NCBI GenBank assembly: GCA_009377755.1
Contig: WHTM01000027.1
Location: 1 to 64,000 of the forward strand
Length of the DNA stretch: 64,000 bases
Direction: 5' to 3'
Origin: Hyphomicrobiales bacterium
GTDB lineage: Bacteria > Pseudomonadota > Alphaproteobacteria > Rhizobiales > Xanthobacteraceae
Under the pieces are notes generated by a model. It was not told where the DNA came from. It was given only the letters and a program-made list of their open reading frames with translations, and searched no databases. The translations under genes were made by a program, and so were the position numbers. Each line of letters starts with the position of its first letter. The first letter of the stretch is position 1. This document shows, piece after piece, positions 1-9,297 of the stretch.

Positions 1-76
1 TGGCGCTCCCTAGGGGACTCGAACCCCTGTTTTCGCCGTGAGAGGGCGACGTCCTGGACCGCTAGACGAAGGGAGC
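1..76 (-). tRNA. tRNA-Glu (anticodon CTC)
   Basis: Read on the minus strand, the segment folds as a full tRNA: acceptor stem GCTCCCT/AGGGAGC, a D-arm, anticodon stem TCGCC/GGCGA around the loop CTCTCAC (anticodon CTC), and a T-arm with GGTTCGAGTCC. The 3' CCA is encoded and sits exactly at the window edge. Anticodon CTC decodes GAG, so this is tRNA-Glu. The first base of the window is the last base of the CCA, so the structural gene appears complete. Confidence 0.95.
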
Positions 77-144
77 ATGCGGCAAGGTCGTTGAGATAGA
101 CCGGTTCAGCCGGCATCGCAAGCGCATGCGGCGGCGCCGGGTCG

Positions 145-181
145 TGGTCGTCCCGCGCAAAGCAGGAACCCATACGCCGTA
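145..181. repeat. half copy of the GTCGTCCCGCGC dispersed repeat
   Basis: The block starting GGTCGTCCCGCGC and ending CATACGCCGTA is almost the same as the left half of the longer palindromic repeat upstream of the TrmO-like gene near 31.0 kb. Here the matching right arm is missing. It lies in the otherwise empty gap between the tRNA and the gentisate dioxygenase gene. Confidence 0.6.
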
Positions 182-268
182 CCGTTCAACTCACCACAAC
201 CGCCTCGGGTTGTAGCGCCATCTAAAGCCAGCGCCTATGCGCGCAAGCGGGGACGGCACAAGCTGACG

Positions 269-1249
269 TCAATCCACCTCGAAGCGATAGTATTGCGCGA
301 ACCGCATCAGCGGCTCGTCCGACATTTCGAACACGACCGAATCCGCGGCGGCGCGGTGCTCGAACCAGTGCCAGCACGGCACCGCGATGCAGTCGCCGCG
401 CTGCCAGGCGAAGCGCTCGCCGTCCACGATGGTCTCGCCGCGCCCCTCGACCGGCACGAACAGGCGATTGACGGTGGACCGCTGCCGGCGCGTGCGCCGG
501 CCCGCTTCCAGCCGCTCCATGGAGAGACCCATCAGCCGCATGTCCGGCGCATCGAGATCGATGCGCGGGCCGTGCAGCCCCTCGGCCTCGGGCCTGGCCT
601 TGTCGAGCGCGCTCGCCATCGCATCGCGGGCGAAGCGATACGGCGAGGTCTGCGCCACCTTGACGACCGGTTCGTACTTGTCCGGATACTCCTCGAAGAA
701 CATCGTCTCGAACAGATGTGTCAGCGGCACGTCGAGCCCGTCAAACCAGTAGGCCGGCTCCTCGCCGTCGTGGCCGTGGCCGTGCCAGCACCAGCCGGGC
801 GTGAGCACCACGTCGCCGGTTTCCATCGGCGTCTTCTCGCCGTTGACGGTCGAGAACGACCCGCGCGCATCGAGGATGACGCGCAGCGCATGTGAAGAGT
901 GTCGGTGCGACGGCGCCATCTCGCCCGGCAAGATCATTTGATAGGCGCAGACCAGCGTCCTCGTCGTTGCGAAGCTGTTGTCGGGAATCGGATTGCGCAG
1001 GATCAGGTTGCGACGCTCGGCGAGCGCCACGTCGATCAGGCCGCCCGCCGCCTCCAGCGCATCCTTGATCGGCTGATAGCGCCAATGCATCGGCAGGAAG
1101 TCCGACTTCGGCTCGCGCCACAGCACCGGCTTCTCGCGCTTGATCCAGCCCGGCGTCACCGCCAGACGGTCGGCCTCGGCATAGAGCGCATCCAGGTTGG
1201 AAATCCGCGCCAAAGCGCGGGTCCGCTCCAGGCTGATGGTGTCGGACAT
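269..1249 (-). CDS. gentisate 1,2-dioxygenase-like bicupin
   Basis: A 326-residue protein with two cupin domains, the layout of gentisate 1,2-dioxygenases, which use Fe(II) to cleave the gentisate ring to maleylpyruvate. The first cupin carries SHRHSSH (residues 114-120) and CWHGHGH (154-160), supplying metal-binding histidines. The second cupin, near residues 275-310, carries WQRGDCIAVPCWHWFEHR. The start was set at the ATG preceded by AGGAGGAAGCC; an upstream in-frame ATG 14 codons earlier has no such site. It follows the FAD hydroxylase in the same orientation, with a gap of about 60 bases, which fits a hydroxybenzoate or salicylate to gentisate route. 1-hydroxy-2-naphthoate or salicylate dioxygenase are close relatives that sequence alone cannot exclude. 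Confidence 0.85.
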   Translation of the reverse strand: MSDTISLERTRALARISNLDALYAEADRLAVTPGWIKREKPVLWREPKSDFLPMHWRYQPIKDALEAAGGLIDVALAERRNLILRNPIPDNSFATTRTLVCAYQMILPGEMAPSHRHSSHALRVILDARGSFSTVNGEKTPMETGDVVLTPGWCWHGHGHDGEEPAYWFDGLDVPLTHLFETMFFEEYPDKYEPVVKVAQTSPYRFARDAMASALDKARPEAEGLHGPRIDLDAPDMRLMGLSMERLEAGRRTRRQRSTVNRLFVPVEGRGETIVDGERFAWQRGDCIAVPCWHWFEHRAAADSVVFEMSDEPLMRFAQYYRFEVD

Positions 1250-1310
1250 GGCTTCCTCCTGTGGATCGGCGCGTGCCGTGCCGTCGGGCATGGCTACGCC
1301 GGTTGTTCGG

Positions 1311-2996
1311 TCAGGCTAACGTGATTTTGCGGCGCTGGCGAGCCTCGGCACCGGGGCGCCGACAACCTGCGCGATCAGCGCGGCCGCGTCCAACGGCAGG
1401 CTGTTGCCGCGCCAGGCGACATGCTGATCCGGGGCGCACCAGCACGAGGTCGCTGTCGTAGAGCCTGCGGATGTCCTCGCGGAAAATTTCGAGCACGGTC
1501 AGCGGCATGCCGCGCTCTTCTGCCGCCTGTTCCAGCGCTCCGGTCGCGTGCCCGGCGGCAAGTTTCATGAGCGTGAACTCGCGCCCAAAGCGATCAAAGA
1601 GGGCTTCCCCCGCTGCGAGCCAGGCATGCGGCGCACGCGCACCCGGTCGGGCGTGCGGCAGGTATGCGTTTGAGGCATCGGACGGCGGCTGGCCGGGTTC
1701 GTCCGCGACGATCGGCGAGCCGCCGTAGAAGATACCGAGGTGAATGCCGGGCGCATCGAATTCCCGCACGGACAGTTCGTAGCAGCGCTTGCCGAATTCC
1801 GCCCGCGCGGCCTTTCCCACGGCACTGTCCTCTTCGAGCGCAGGCGATACATCGAGGCTGCGGTAGAAATCGGCAATCGATCGGGCGAAACGTGTGTTCC
1901 GCTCGGCGATCGGCCGACGCTCGATCTCGTAAGTCGACAGCAATTCCGGGCCGCCCCAGCCCCGGCACACGGCCGCGAGCTTCCAGCCGAGATTGGCGAC
2001 GTCGTCGACGGAGGTGTTGTAGCCGAGACCGGCGGTCGGCGTGAACAGGTGCGCGGCATCGCCGGCGAGGAAGACGCGGCCTGCGCCGTAGCGCTCCGCG
2101 ACCAGCGTGAAACCGGCGGTCCATTCGGCGATCCCGAGAATCTCGCAGGCGAGATCGCGGCCGGTGGTGAGCCTGATGGACTCCCGCGCATAGTCGATCG
2201 AGCCGCGCTGACCGCGCGGCAGCTGTACGTGGAAGACGAACCGGCCGCGGCCGTCGATCGCCGCCAGGATGCCAAACCGCTCCGGGTTCATCGCCCAGTG
2301 CTGCCATGACGGCTTGGCGCAGACACTGTCGTAGAAGCTCGGCGCATCGAGGTACACCGCCAGCATGCGCCCGCCCATGAAGTCGCGGTCTTCCGCGCCG
2401 ATGCCGTCGAGGCGAATGCCGAGCGTCTCGCGCACGATGCTGCGCGGGCCGTCACAGCCGACCGCATAGTCGGCCCGGATCTCGGCGAGCTGGTTTGATG
2501 ACAAATCGCGCGCCTGGACCCGCACCGAGGCCGCATCGTGCGAGATCGCCTCCACGCGCCAGCCGAAGCACAGGTCGACACTTGCGTATCGCGCTGCATG
2601 GCGCTTGAGCACCGGCTCGATCAGCATCTGCTGCGCGCGATGGACCGGCTCCGGCGTCGGCCACCGCGGGTCGTCGCGATAGCGCGCCCGCAGCGTCTCG
2701 GCACGGCTCGGCAGATGGAACCGCGCGAGCTCATAGCCGGCAAAGCGGGTGTGATAGGACGTGTCCGGGGCAAAGTCGTCCGGCAGTCCCAGCGACCGGA
2801 TGTCCTCGGCGATGCCGAGGCGCCGGTAATGTTCCATCGTGCGCGATGTGGTCGAGTTCGCCTTCGGAAAATTCGGCGGGCCCTGGTTCTGTTCGAACAC
2901 CGTACAGGGAACGCCGCGGCGGCCGAGTTCGATCGCCAGCACCAGCCCGGCCGGACCGCCGCCGACGATCACCACCCGGGATGTTCGTTCGACCAT
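1311..2996 (-). CDS. FAD-dependent aromatic-ring hydroxylase (PheA/TfdB type), apparent C-terminal frameshift
   Basis: A flavoprotein monooxygenase of about 560 residues. It has the FAD Rossmann motif VVIVGGGPAGL at the N terminus, the DG motif in VGCDGPRSIVRETLG, and the GD motif GRVFLAGDAAHLFTPTAG with the usual following NTSVDDVANLGWKLA. This class hydroxylates phenolic or hydroxybenzoate substrates with NAD(P)H; the neighbouring gentisate dioxygenase suggests a product such as gentisate. The start chosen is the ATG of MVERTSR; an upstream ATG would add 14 residues. The last 45 or so residues as read are nonsense. Removing one base from the GGGG run at 1431-1434 restores the family C terminus (VLVRPDQHVAWRG...) with a stop at 1316. 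This is either a real frameshift or a homopolymer error. Confidence 0.85.
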   Translation of the reverse strand: MVERTSRVVIVGGGPAGLVLAIELGRRGVPCTVFEQNQGPPNFPKANSTTSRTMEHYRRLGIAEDIRSLGLPDDFAPDTSYHTRFAGYELARFHLPSRAETLRARYRDDPRWPTPEPVHRAQQMLIEPVLKRHAARYASVDLCFGWRVEAISHDAASVRVQARDLSSNQLAEIRADYAVGCDGPRSIVRETLGIRLDGIGAEDRDFMGGRMLAVYLDAPSFYDSVCAKPSWQHWAMNPERFGILAAIDGRGRFVFHVQLPRGQRGSIDYARESIRLTTGRDLACEILGIAEWTAGFTLVAERYGAGRVFLAGDAAHLFTPTAGLGYNTSVDDVANLGWKLAAVCRGWGGPELLSTYEIERRPIAERNTRFARSIADFYRSLDVSPALEEDSAVGKAARAEFGKRCYELSVREFDAPGIHLGIFYGGSPIVADEPGQPPSDASNAYLPHARPGARAPHAWLAAGEALFDRFGREFTLMKLAAGHATGALEQAAEERGMPLTVLEIFREDIRRLYDSDLVLVRPGSACRLARQQPAVGRGRADRAGCRRPGAEARQRRKITLA

Positions 2997-3009
2997 TGTC
3001 CCCTGCCCT

Positions 3010-3353
3010 TCAGCCCGTACCCCAGACATCGCGTGCAACTTCGACCACCCGCGCGAGCTTCACTGTCTGGTCCCGCTCGGTCAACGGATTGCCCTTGATC
3101 GAACTGGCGAAGCCGCATTGCGGACTGAGCGCGAGCTGATCGAGCGGCACGACCCGTGCTGCCTCGTCGATCCGGCGCTTGAGCTCGTCGGCGCATCCTC
3201 GACGGCGCGCAGGTCGGCATTGTCATGCGGACCGAGATTCGTGTCCGGCGCCTGCGGGCCGAGATAGTTCTCGCGCGCCTGCTTCAACGCCTCGGGGCGG
3301 AGAAAGCTGCCAACGATGTCGGCACGAAACGGCGGGCGCGGTGCATTGGCCAT
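3010..3353 (-). pseudogene. MetE-like (cobalamin-independent methionine synthase family) gene with large internal deletion
   Basis: The N terminus (MANAPRPPFRADIVGSFLRP...) matches the start of the roughly 370-residue MetE-like family. After about 50 residues (…DLRAVEDA) the frame is lost. A shifted frame then reads the family's C terminus: DELKRRIDEAA, LSPQCGFASSIKGNPLT, KLARVVEVARDVWG, then a stop. The middle of about 260 residues, with most of the barrel, is absent and the two ends are out of frame. A good ribosome site (AAGGAG) still precedes the ATG. The remnant ends 13 bases before the FAD hydroxylase start, so its promoter may still drive the downstream genes. Confidence 0.85.
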
Positions 3354-3447
3354 GACCAGCTCCTTCTTATTGGCAGGGTTTCCGGTATCGACATTCGCCG
3401 CGTGGGGAAAGCGCCAGCGAGGAGAGGCACGCGGGCTGCGGGAGGAA

Positions 3448-3801
3448 TCAAGGCTCGACCGCGAACTTCACCCGTCCCGCGGGCGCGAGACTGCGCAAAT
3501 CGAACGTGCGGATTTCGGTGCGCCCGCCGACTTCGATGGTCACCACGATTCGGTCATTGGCGGCCGCGGTCGTGACCACCCGGGCGCCCTTCGGCAGCAA
3601 CGCCGTGACATCCGGCAGCGCTGCTGCGCTCGGCGGCGCGCTTCCCTGCAAGGTGAAAAGGCGATACCCGATCACACCGAGGACCGCCGCAATCGCCAGC
3701 ATCGTGGTCAGGCCGGCGATCAGCATCATCGCGCGCACCCGGGCGACCATACGTACAGCGGCGGGATCAAGCGGTTCGTCGTCAGCTAAAGGATTGCTCA
3801 T
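3448..3801 (-). CDS. small single-pass membrane protein, unknown function
   Basis: A 117-residue protein with a charged N terminus (MSNPLADDEPLDP), one hydrophobic helix at about residues 25-48 (MMLIAGLTTMLAIAAVLGVIGY), and a C-terminal domain rich in V/T/R with GGRTEIRTFDLRSLAPAGR. The layout suggests an inner-membrane anchor with a periplasmic C terminus. Its start codon overlaps the start of the divergent pseudouridine synthase gene in the shared sequence CATG, so the two 5' ends abut without a spacer. No clear ribosome site precedes this ATG; ATG at codon 18 is a less likely alternative. This gene arrangement beside an RluA-type gene recurs in related bacteria as I recall, but I assign no function. 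Confidence 0.65.
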   Translation of the reverse strand: MSNPLADDEPLDPAAVRMVARVRAMMLIAGLTTMLAIAAVLGVIGYRLFTLQGSAPPSAAALPDVTALLPKGARVVTTAAANDRIVVTIEVGGRTEIRTFDLRSLAPAGRVKFAVEP

Positions 3802-4810
3802 GGACTTGGACCGGCGCAACGAAACTGTCGTGGTCGCCGACACGGAGGCGGGCGGGCGGCTCGATCGTCTGCTCGCCGCACGAATCGCAGACCTATCGCG
3901 TTCCCGCCTGAAGGCGCTCATTCTCGCCGGCGAGGTGGCGGTTGGCGGCGGCACGATCCGCGATCCGGGCCATCGCGTCAACGCCGGCGACACGATTGTG
4001 GTGACGCTGCCGCCGCCGGAGCCGGCCGAGCCGGAAGCCGAGGCAATTCCGCTCGCTGTGGTCCATGAGGACGACGACCTCGTCGTCATCGACAAACCCG
4101 CCGGGCTGGTGGTGCATCCGGCTGCCGGGCATCGCACCGGGACCTTGGTCAATGCCCTAATCGCCCATTGCGGCGACAGCCTGTCCGGCATCGGCGGCGT
4201 GAGGCGCCCCGGCATTGTGCATCGGCTCGACAAGGACACCAGCGGACTATTGGTGGTGGCGAAGAACGATGCCGCCCATAAGTCGCTGGCGGCGCAATTC
4301 GCCGACCATGGCCGGACCGGGGCGCTGGCCCGCGGCTACCTCGCCTTCGTCTGGGGCAATCCGCCGCGCCCCAAGGGGACGATCGATGCGCCGATTGACC
4401 GGCATCCGCGGGCCCGCGACAAGATGGCCGTGCGGCAGGGCGGACGGGAAGCGGTGACGCATTGGATTGTCCTGGAGCGCTATGTCGGGATCGACGGCCG
4501 CCCGGTGGCGAGCCTGGTCGAATGCCGGCTGGAGACCGGCCGCACCCACCAGATCCGGGTCCATCTCGCCCACATCGGGCACCCGTTGCTGGGCGACGAC
4601 GTTTATGGTCTGGGATTCAAGACCAAAGCTGCACTCTTGTCGGGACCGGCCGGGGAGGCCCTGGAGGCTCTTGGAAGACAGGCTCTTCATGCTTATTTAC
4701 TAGGCATTGATCATCCGACTCAGGGGGAGTACCTGGAGTTCCGCTCGGAACTTCCGGACGATTTGCGCCGTTTACGCGACACGCTCGATGCACAGGGCGC
4801 ATTCGGCTGA
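3800..4810 (+). CDS. RluA-family (RluD-type) 23S rRNA pseudouridine synthase
   Basis: A 336-residue enzyme with an N-terminal S4 RNA-binding domain (RLDRLLAARIADLSRSRLKALI, residues 20-41) followed by the RluA catalytic domain. The family signature RPGIVHRLDKDTSGLLVVAK contains the catalytic aspartate, and GRTHQIRVHLAHIGHPLLGD is the second conserved block. RluC/RluD-type enzymes isomerise specific uridines in 23S rRNA. The start is supported by AAAGGA seven bases upstream. The gene precedes rpoH in the same orientation with about 225 bases between them, so rpoH probably has its own promoter. Confidence 0.92.
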   Translation: MDLDRRNETVVVADTEAGGRLDRLLAARIADLSRSRLKALILAGEVAVGGGTIRDPGHRVNAGDTIVVTLPPPEPAEPEAEAIPLAVVHEDDDLVVIDKPAGLVVHPAAGHRTGTLVNALIAHCGDSLSGIGGVRRPGIVHRLDKDTSGLLVVAKNDAAHKSLAAQFADHGRTGALARGYLAFVWGNPPRPKGTIDAPIDRHPRARDKMAVRQGGREAVTHWIVLERYVGIDGRPVASLVECRLETGRTHQIRVHLAHIGHPLLGDDVYGLGFKTKAALLSGPAGEALEALGRQALHAYLLGIDHPTQGEYLEFRSELPDDLRRLRDTLDAQGAFG

Positions 4811-5036
4811 ATGAGACGAAACCTACCGCCAAGTCAAAGCCTTGGTAGCTGTCTGGGGTAGCTCACCATGGGTCACCAGGCTGTGACCTGGCGGTATCTT
4901 CCTTTCGCCCGAATTTGTCTTGTAAGTTGCACCTGCGTCTGCATTTCGCAGTCGCAGCATGAAATCGTGCCGACGGCTCGGGGAGCGTCGGTGCTGTAGC
5001 CCGCCGACTCCGGGGGCACGAACAGGAGGGCGCAGT

Positions 5037-5942
5037 ATGGCCCGTACCGCAGCGTTGCCGGTTCTGACGGCTGAATCCGGCCTTGCTCACTATCTTGAAG
5101 AAATCCGGCGGTTTCCGATGCTGGAACCGCGGGAGGAATACATGCTGGCTAAGAGCTGGCGCGGGGACGGCGACCGCGATGCGGCGCACAGGCTCGTCAC
5201 CAGCCATTTGCGCCTCGTGGCGAAGATCGCCATGGGCTATCGCGGTTATGGCCTGCCGATCTCGGAAGTGATCTCCGAAGGCAACGTCGGCCTGATGCAG
5301 GCGGTCAAGCGCTTCGAGCCGGAGAAAGGCTTCCGGCTGGCCACGTACGCCATGTGGTGGATCAAGGCGGCGATCCAGGAATATATCCTGCGCTCCTGGT
5401 CGCTGGTGAAGATGGGCACCACGGCGAACCAGAAGAAGCTGTTCTTCAACCTGCGCAAGGCCAAGAGCCGCATCAATGCACTGGACGAGGGCGATCTCCA
5501 TCCCGATCAGGTGAAGCTGATTGCCAAGCGGCTCGGCGTCACCGAACAGGACGTCATCGACATGAACCGGCGGTTGGGCGGCGACGCGTCGCTCAACGCA
5601 CCAATCCGCGAAGAGGGCGATGCCGGCGAGTGGCAGGATTGGCTGGTCGACGATTCGCCCAGCCAGGAGCGCATCCTGGTCGAGACCGAGGAGTTCGACA
5701 ACCGCCGCACGGCGCTCACCGACGCGCTCGGCGTACTCAACGACCGTGAGCGGCGCATCTTCGAGGCGCGCCGCCTCGCCGACGACCCGGTTACGCTAGA
5801 AGAGCTCGCCGCCGAGTTCGGCGTCTCGCGTGAGCGGGTGCGTCAGATCGAGGTGCGCGCGTTCGAAAAGGTGCAAAAGGCGGTCAAGAGCCGGGTGGCG
5901 GCGATGGAGTCGCCTCCCGCCGCCGCGATGGCGGCGCACTGA
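5037..5942 (+). CDS. rpoH: RNA polymerase heat-shock sigma factor RpoH (sigma-32)
   Basis: A 301-residue sigma-70-family protein. Region 2 (about residues 50-125) includes SEGNVGLMQAVKRFEPEKGFRLATYAMWWIKAAIQEY, conserved for core binding and -10 recognition. The RpoH box QKKLFFNLRKAK, a hallmark that separates RpoH from other sigmas, follows region 2. Region 4 holds the helix-turn-helix VTLEELAAEFGVSRERVRQIE. It directs transcription of chaperone and protease genes after heat or envelope stress. The ATG is preceded by an excellent AGGAGGG site. Alphaproteobacteria often carry more than one RpoH; nothing here tells which paralogue this is. Confidence 0.97.
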   Translation: MARTAALPVLTAESGLAHYLEEIRRFPMLEPREEYMLAKSWRGDGDRDAAHRLVTSHLRLVAKIAMGYRGYGLPISEVISEGNVGLMQAVKRFEPEKGFRLATYAMWWIKAAIQEYILRSWSLVKMGTTANQKKLFFNLRKAKSRINALDEGDLHPDQVKLIAKRLGVTEQDVIDMNRRLGGDASLNAPIREEGDAGEWQDWLVDDSPSQERILVETEEFDNRRTALTDALGVLNDRERRIFEARRLADDPVTLEELAAEFGVSRERVRQIEVRAFEKVQKAVKSRVAAMESPPAAAMAAH

Positions 5943-6026
5943 GCGTCACACCGGGGCAATTCAACTCATCCAGCCGTCATAGGCTTTGAACCGCGCTGAT
6001 CGTCATGGCCGGGCTTGCCGGTGGAC

Positions 6027-7706
6027 TCACCGCGCCGCTGATCCCGCCCGTCCCCAGACCGTGAAGGCATCGTTGAAGGCACGCTCGCCGGGCGTGCCTT
6101 TTTCCATGGCGAGAATGGCGCGGCTACCGTTGCTGTAGACGATCGGGATGTCGAACCAGGACCGCTCCTTGAGCAGCTGGGTGTTGCGCTGCACATCGGC
6201 GTCCACCGACGACAGGCCGATCAGAAAGACGTTATCCGTCACCTTCACCGCAAGGCCTGCCAGCGGTACGCCGCGCGTCTGTTCGGCCTGCTTCATCAGG
6301 ATGCCGGGCACATTGGCGACGCCGCCGCCGGGAAATCCGGGGGGCAGGTTGAAGCGGATGTCGATCGTATGACTCGCCGGCAGCGCCGCGTCGGTGTTGC
6401 GGACCATCGAAAACGCCATGGTGATCCGCCGCTCCGGGATCTCGATGCTCGCCTTCGCCGCCAGTTCAGGCGCAAGACCGGGACCGGGCGAAACCGTCTC
6501 GGTGCGCCAGATCACCGACCCGACGTACCGCTTGCCGCTCGGGTCGTTCGGATCCTCCTCATAGAGAACGACACGCTGCGCTACCGCCGGCGGCGGCTGC
6601 GTCACGGGACCGGTCGCGCTGCGCTGTTCGGCGCTACGCTCCGGCTGGCTCGGCCCGATGCGATCCTCGATCTTGGGCTGCGTGCCCGCCTGCTCGCGCG
6701 CCACCGGAGCCGGCGATCCGCGGAGGGCGCCATAGAGCTCAACCAGCTTGTCGCGCTGCCGGTAGCCGACTGCTCCAACCGCCAGGAGCACGGCGACAAC
6801 GACGACGCCGATAGCGAGCTTAACCACGGCGCCGGACCATGGCTGTCGCGGCTGCTCATGCAGCGGACGCTCGGCATCGTACAGATCGAAATCCTGGTCC
6901 GCGCGTGTCGCGTCTGGTTCCGCAGATGTGCCTACATCGTGGGTCGCGGGATCGAGCTGCGGCGCCGGCGGGCCGTTTGGTGCGTCCTCACGGTCGAGGT
7001 TCCGCGCCTTATGTGCATCACGCTGAGGCTCGCGGGGCGGTACGCGCAACCGCCGCAACGCCGGGTCACCCTCGCCTACCGCCATGCGATTCCGGAGGTT
7101 TCGCAACGCCTCATTCAGCTGGACCGAATCCGGGTCGTCCAAGACCGGAGCCCGCCGCTTTGGCTCGACCGAAAGGTCCGGCGGCACCGGGCGCGGCGCA
7201 AGCGGGCGATCCAGATCAGACAAGCGATCCTCCGGCGGCGGTTTGCGACCGGGTTCCGATTCCTCGACCGGCTTCAGCTCGGGCGGTACACTGTCACGCG
7301 GGAGAGACGCTCGCGCCCGGGCCGGCTCGCTTGGCGGGGCCGCCGCCGGTTCCGGGGCCGATGGATTTATCGGCGGCTGGACCGCGGACGTCGCCGGCGC
7401 GGGAGCCGTTTCGGCACCCTTCCCGGCGGACGGGGGCGAAGGCTCGGCCCGCACCGGCGGTTTGCTCGTCATCGGCGGGCGATCAAGCCGACCGCGCCGC
7501 GCCTGCTCGGCCTCGACTTTGCGTATCGCTTCTTCGAGGGCCAGACGCTCACGCGTGATATCGGATTCGCTCAGGGCCGGCGTGACGCCACGGAGTTGCG
7601 CCACGAGCGCTTCGCGCGCGCGCTCATAGAGCGAACGGCGAGCCCTCCCGCTGTTGTTCTCAAGGCCCGCGACAGCGCGGGCTATGAGCGGATGGTAATC
7701 GGCCAT
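6027..7706 (-). CDS. proline-rich single-pass membrane protein, unknown function
   Basis: A 559-residue protein. Residues 1-70 form a helical segment (DYHPLIARAVAGLENNSGRA, then LYERAREALVAQL). Residues 75-270 are low-complexity and rich in Pro, Ala, Glu and Arg. One transmembrane helix follows (VVKLAIGVVVVAVLLAVGAVG, around residue 300), then a second disordered linker, and a folded C-terminal domain from about residue 390 (VVLYEEDPNDPSGKRYVGSV) that contains IEIPERRITMAFSMVRN and ends with AILAMEKGTPGERAFNDAF. I cannot name the family. The stop codon is convergent with rpoH, 84 bases away, and the start lies close to the 3' end of purA in the same orientation. Confidence 0.8.
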   Translation of the reverse strand: MADYHPLIARAVAGLENNSGRARRSLYERAREALVAQLRGVTPALSESDITRERLALEEAIRKVEAEQARRGRLDRPPMTSKPPVRAEPSPPSAGKGAETAPAPATSAVQPPINPSAPEPAAAPPSEPARARASLPRDSVPPELKPVEESEPGRKPPPEDRLSDLDRPLAPRPVPPDLSVEPKRRAPVLDDPDSVQLNEALRNLRNRMAVGEGDPALRRLRVPPREPQRDAHKARNLDREDAPNGPPAPQLDPATHDVGTSAEPDATRADQDFDLYDAERPLHEQPRQPWSGAVVKLAIGVVVVAVLLAVGAVGYRQRDKLVELYGALRGSPAPVAREQAGTQPKIEDRIGPSQPERSAEQRSATGPVTQPPPAVAQRVVLYEEDPNDPSGKRYVGSVIWRTETVSPGPGLAPELAAKASIEIPERRITMAFSMVRNTDAALPASHTIDIRFNLPPGFPGGGVANVPGILMKQAEQTRGVPLAGLAVKVTDNVFLIGLSSVDADVQRNTQLLKERSWFDIPIVYSNGSRAILAMEKGTPGERAFNDAFTVWGRAGSAAR

Positions 7707-7737
7707 CGGTTCGTTCTTGCCGCCGGCGAAGGGCCGG

Positions 7738-9024
7738 CTATCCCTCGAACGGGTTGTGCACCAGAATCGTGTCCTCCCGCTCAGGACTCGTGGATAGTAA
7801 CGCCACCGAACAGCCGATCAATTCTTCGATGCGCCGCACGTATTTGATCGCCTGCGCCGGCAGTTCCGCCCACGAGCGAGCGAGCGCGGTAGGCTCCTGC
7901 CATCCCTCGATTTCCTCATAGATGGGCTCGACGCGCGCCTGCGCGCTTTCGCTGGCCGGCAGATAGTCGACCTGCCGGCCATCCAGACGATACCCGATGC
8001 ACACCTTGATCTCGTCGAAACCGTCGAGAATGTCGAGCTTGGTCAGCGCAATGCCGTGGATGCCGCTGGTGCGCACGGCCTGCCGCACCAGCACGGCGTC
8101 AAACCAGCCGCAGCGCCGTCGCCGGCCGGTGACGGTACCGAATTCATGGCCGCGGTCGCCGATCAGCCGGCCGATCTCGTTATCCTGCTCGGTCGGAAAT
8201 GGACCTTCGCCGACGCGGGTCGTATAGGCCTTGCAGATGCCGAGGACATAGCCGATGGCGCTTGGCCCCAAGCCCGAACCCGTCGCCGCCTGCGCCGCCA
8301 CGGTGTTCGAGGAGGTGACGAAAGGATAGGTGCCGTGGTCGACGTCGAGCAGCGCGCCCTGTGCTCCTTCGAACAGGATGCGGCGGCCCTCGCGCCGCTT
8401 CTCGTCGAGCAGCGCCCAGACCGAGTCCATGTAGGGAAGCACGCGCGGCGCGATGCGGGCGAGATAGTCCTGCAAAGCCGTCGGATCGATCGGTTCAAGC
8501 CCGAGACCGCAGCGCAGCGCATTGTGATGTGCGAGCAGGCGCTCGATCTTGACCGACAGCGCCGGCAGGTCGGCAAGATCCATCAGGCGGATCGCGCGGC
8601 GCCCAACCTTGTCCTCGTAGGCCGGGCCAATGCCGCGCTTGGTCGTGCCGATGCGCGTGTTGCTGCCCTCGCGAACCGCCTCGAGATCGCGGTGCAACGG
8701 CAGGATCAGCGCCACATTCTCGGCGATGCGCAGGTTCTCGGGCGTGACGTTCACGCCCTGCCCCTGCAGCCGCTCGATCTCCTCGATCAGCGCGTGCGGG
8801 TCAAGCACGACGCCGTTGCCGATCACAGACAACTTGCCGGAACGCACGACGCCGGAGGGAAGCAGCGAGAGCTTGTAGGTGGTTCCGTTGATGACAAGCG
8901 TATGGCCGGCGTTATGGCCGCCCTGGAAACGGACCACGATGTCGGCCTGCTCGGACAACCAGTCGACGATCTTGCCCTTGCCCTCGTCCCCCCACTGGGA
9001 GCCGACCACGACGACGTTCGCCAT
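7738..9024 (-). CDS. purA: adenylosuccinate synthetase
   Basis: A 428-residue protein, the normal PurA length. It catalyses the GTP-dependent joining of IMP and aspartate, the first committed step to AMP. The N-terminal P-loop-like [16 protein letters not shown] and the [10 protein letters not shown] block are diagnostic; [21 protein letters not shown] and the C-terminal [15 protein letters not shown] are also conserved. The start is the ATG opening MANVVVVG, with AGAGGA upstream; an upstream in-frame extension of 72 codons is not homologous to PurA. It is transcribed divergently from the YcjX-like gene and lies directly upstream of the proline-rich membrane protein gene. Confidence 0.97.
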   Translation of the reverse strand: MANVVVVGSQWGDEGKGKIVDWLSEQADIVVRFQGGHNAGHTLVINGTTYKLSLLPSGVVRSGKLSVIGNGVVLDPHALIEEIERLQGQGVNVTPENLRIAENVALILPLHRDLEAVREGSNTRIGTTKRGIGPAYEDKVGRRAIRLMDLADLPALSVKIERLLAHHNALRCGLGLEPIDPTALQDYLARIAPRVLPYMDSVWALLDEKRREGRRILFEGAQGALLDVDHGTYPFVTSSNTVAAQAATGSGLGPSAIGYVLGICKAYTTRVGEGPFPTEQDNEIGRLIGDRGHEFGTVTGRRRRCGWFDAVLVRQAVRTSGIHGIALTKLDILDGFDEIKVCIGYRLDGRQVDYLPASESAQARVEPIYEEIEGWQEPTALARSWAELPAQAIKYVRRIEELIGCSVALLSTSPEREDTILVHNPFEG

Positions 9025-9297
9025 GCAGGAAGTCCTCTCACGCGATCCCCGATACCGATCGCAACTCTTTGGGAGGCCGTGCGAATTGCTTTGCCGTGCA
9101 AAGCCAGCGCGGTTTGCCGCGCAAGCCAGCGCCCCGGATAAAGGATGACCGGGGTCGAGGCAAGGCGCGGAGCGTCCCCTCGCCTTTACCACGAACAGCA
9201 CCGGAACAGGATCGAATCTCCCTTTAATCCGCTTCGACAATCGCTATCTGGCCGGAATGGTCCCCACTTACCAGCCCGTGCCGAAATTCTCCCGCCC

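Noticed and set aside
4811-5036. Heat-shock or sigma-32 promoter upstream of rpoH
   Set aside because: No convincing pair of -35 and -10 elements could be singled out by eye.
6369-7847. Long plus-strand open frame of 492 codons opposite the proline-rich membrane protein
   Set aside because: It is Arg-rich without any motif, and mirrors codon structure of the real minus-strand gene. High GC opens such frames.
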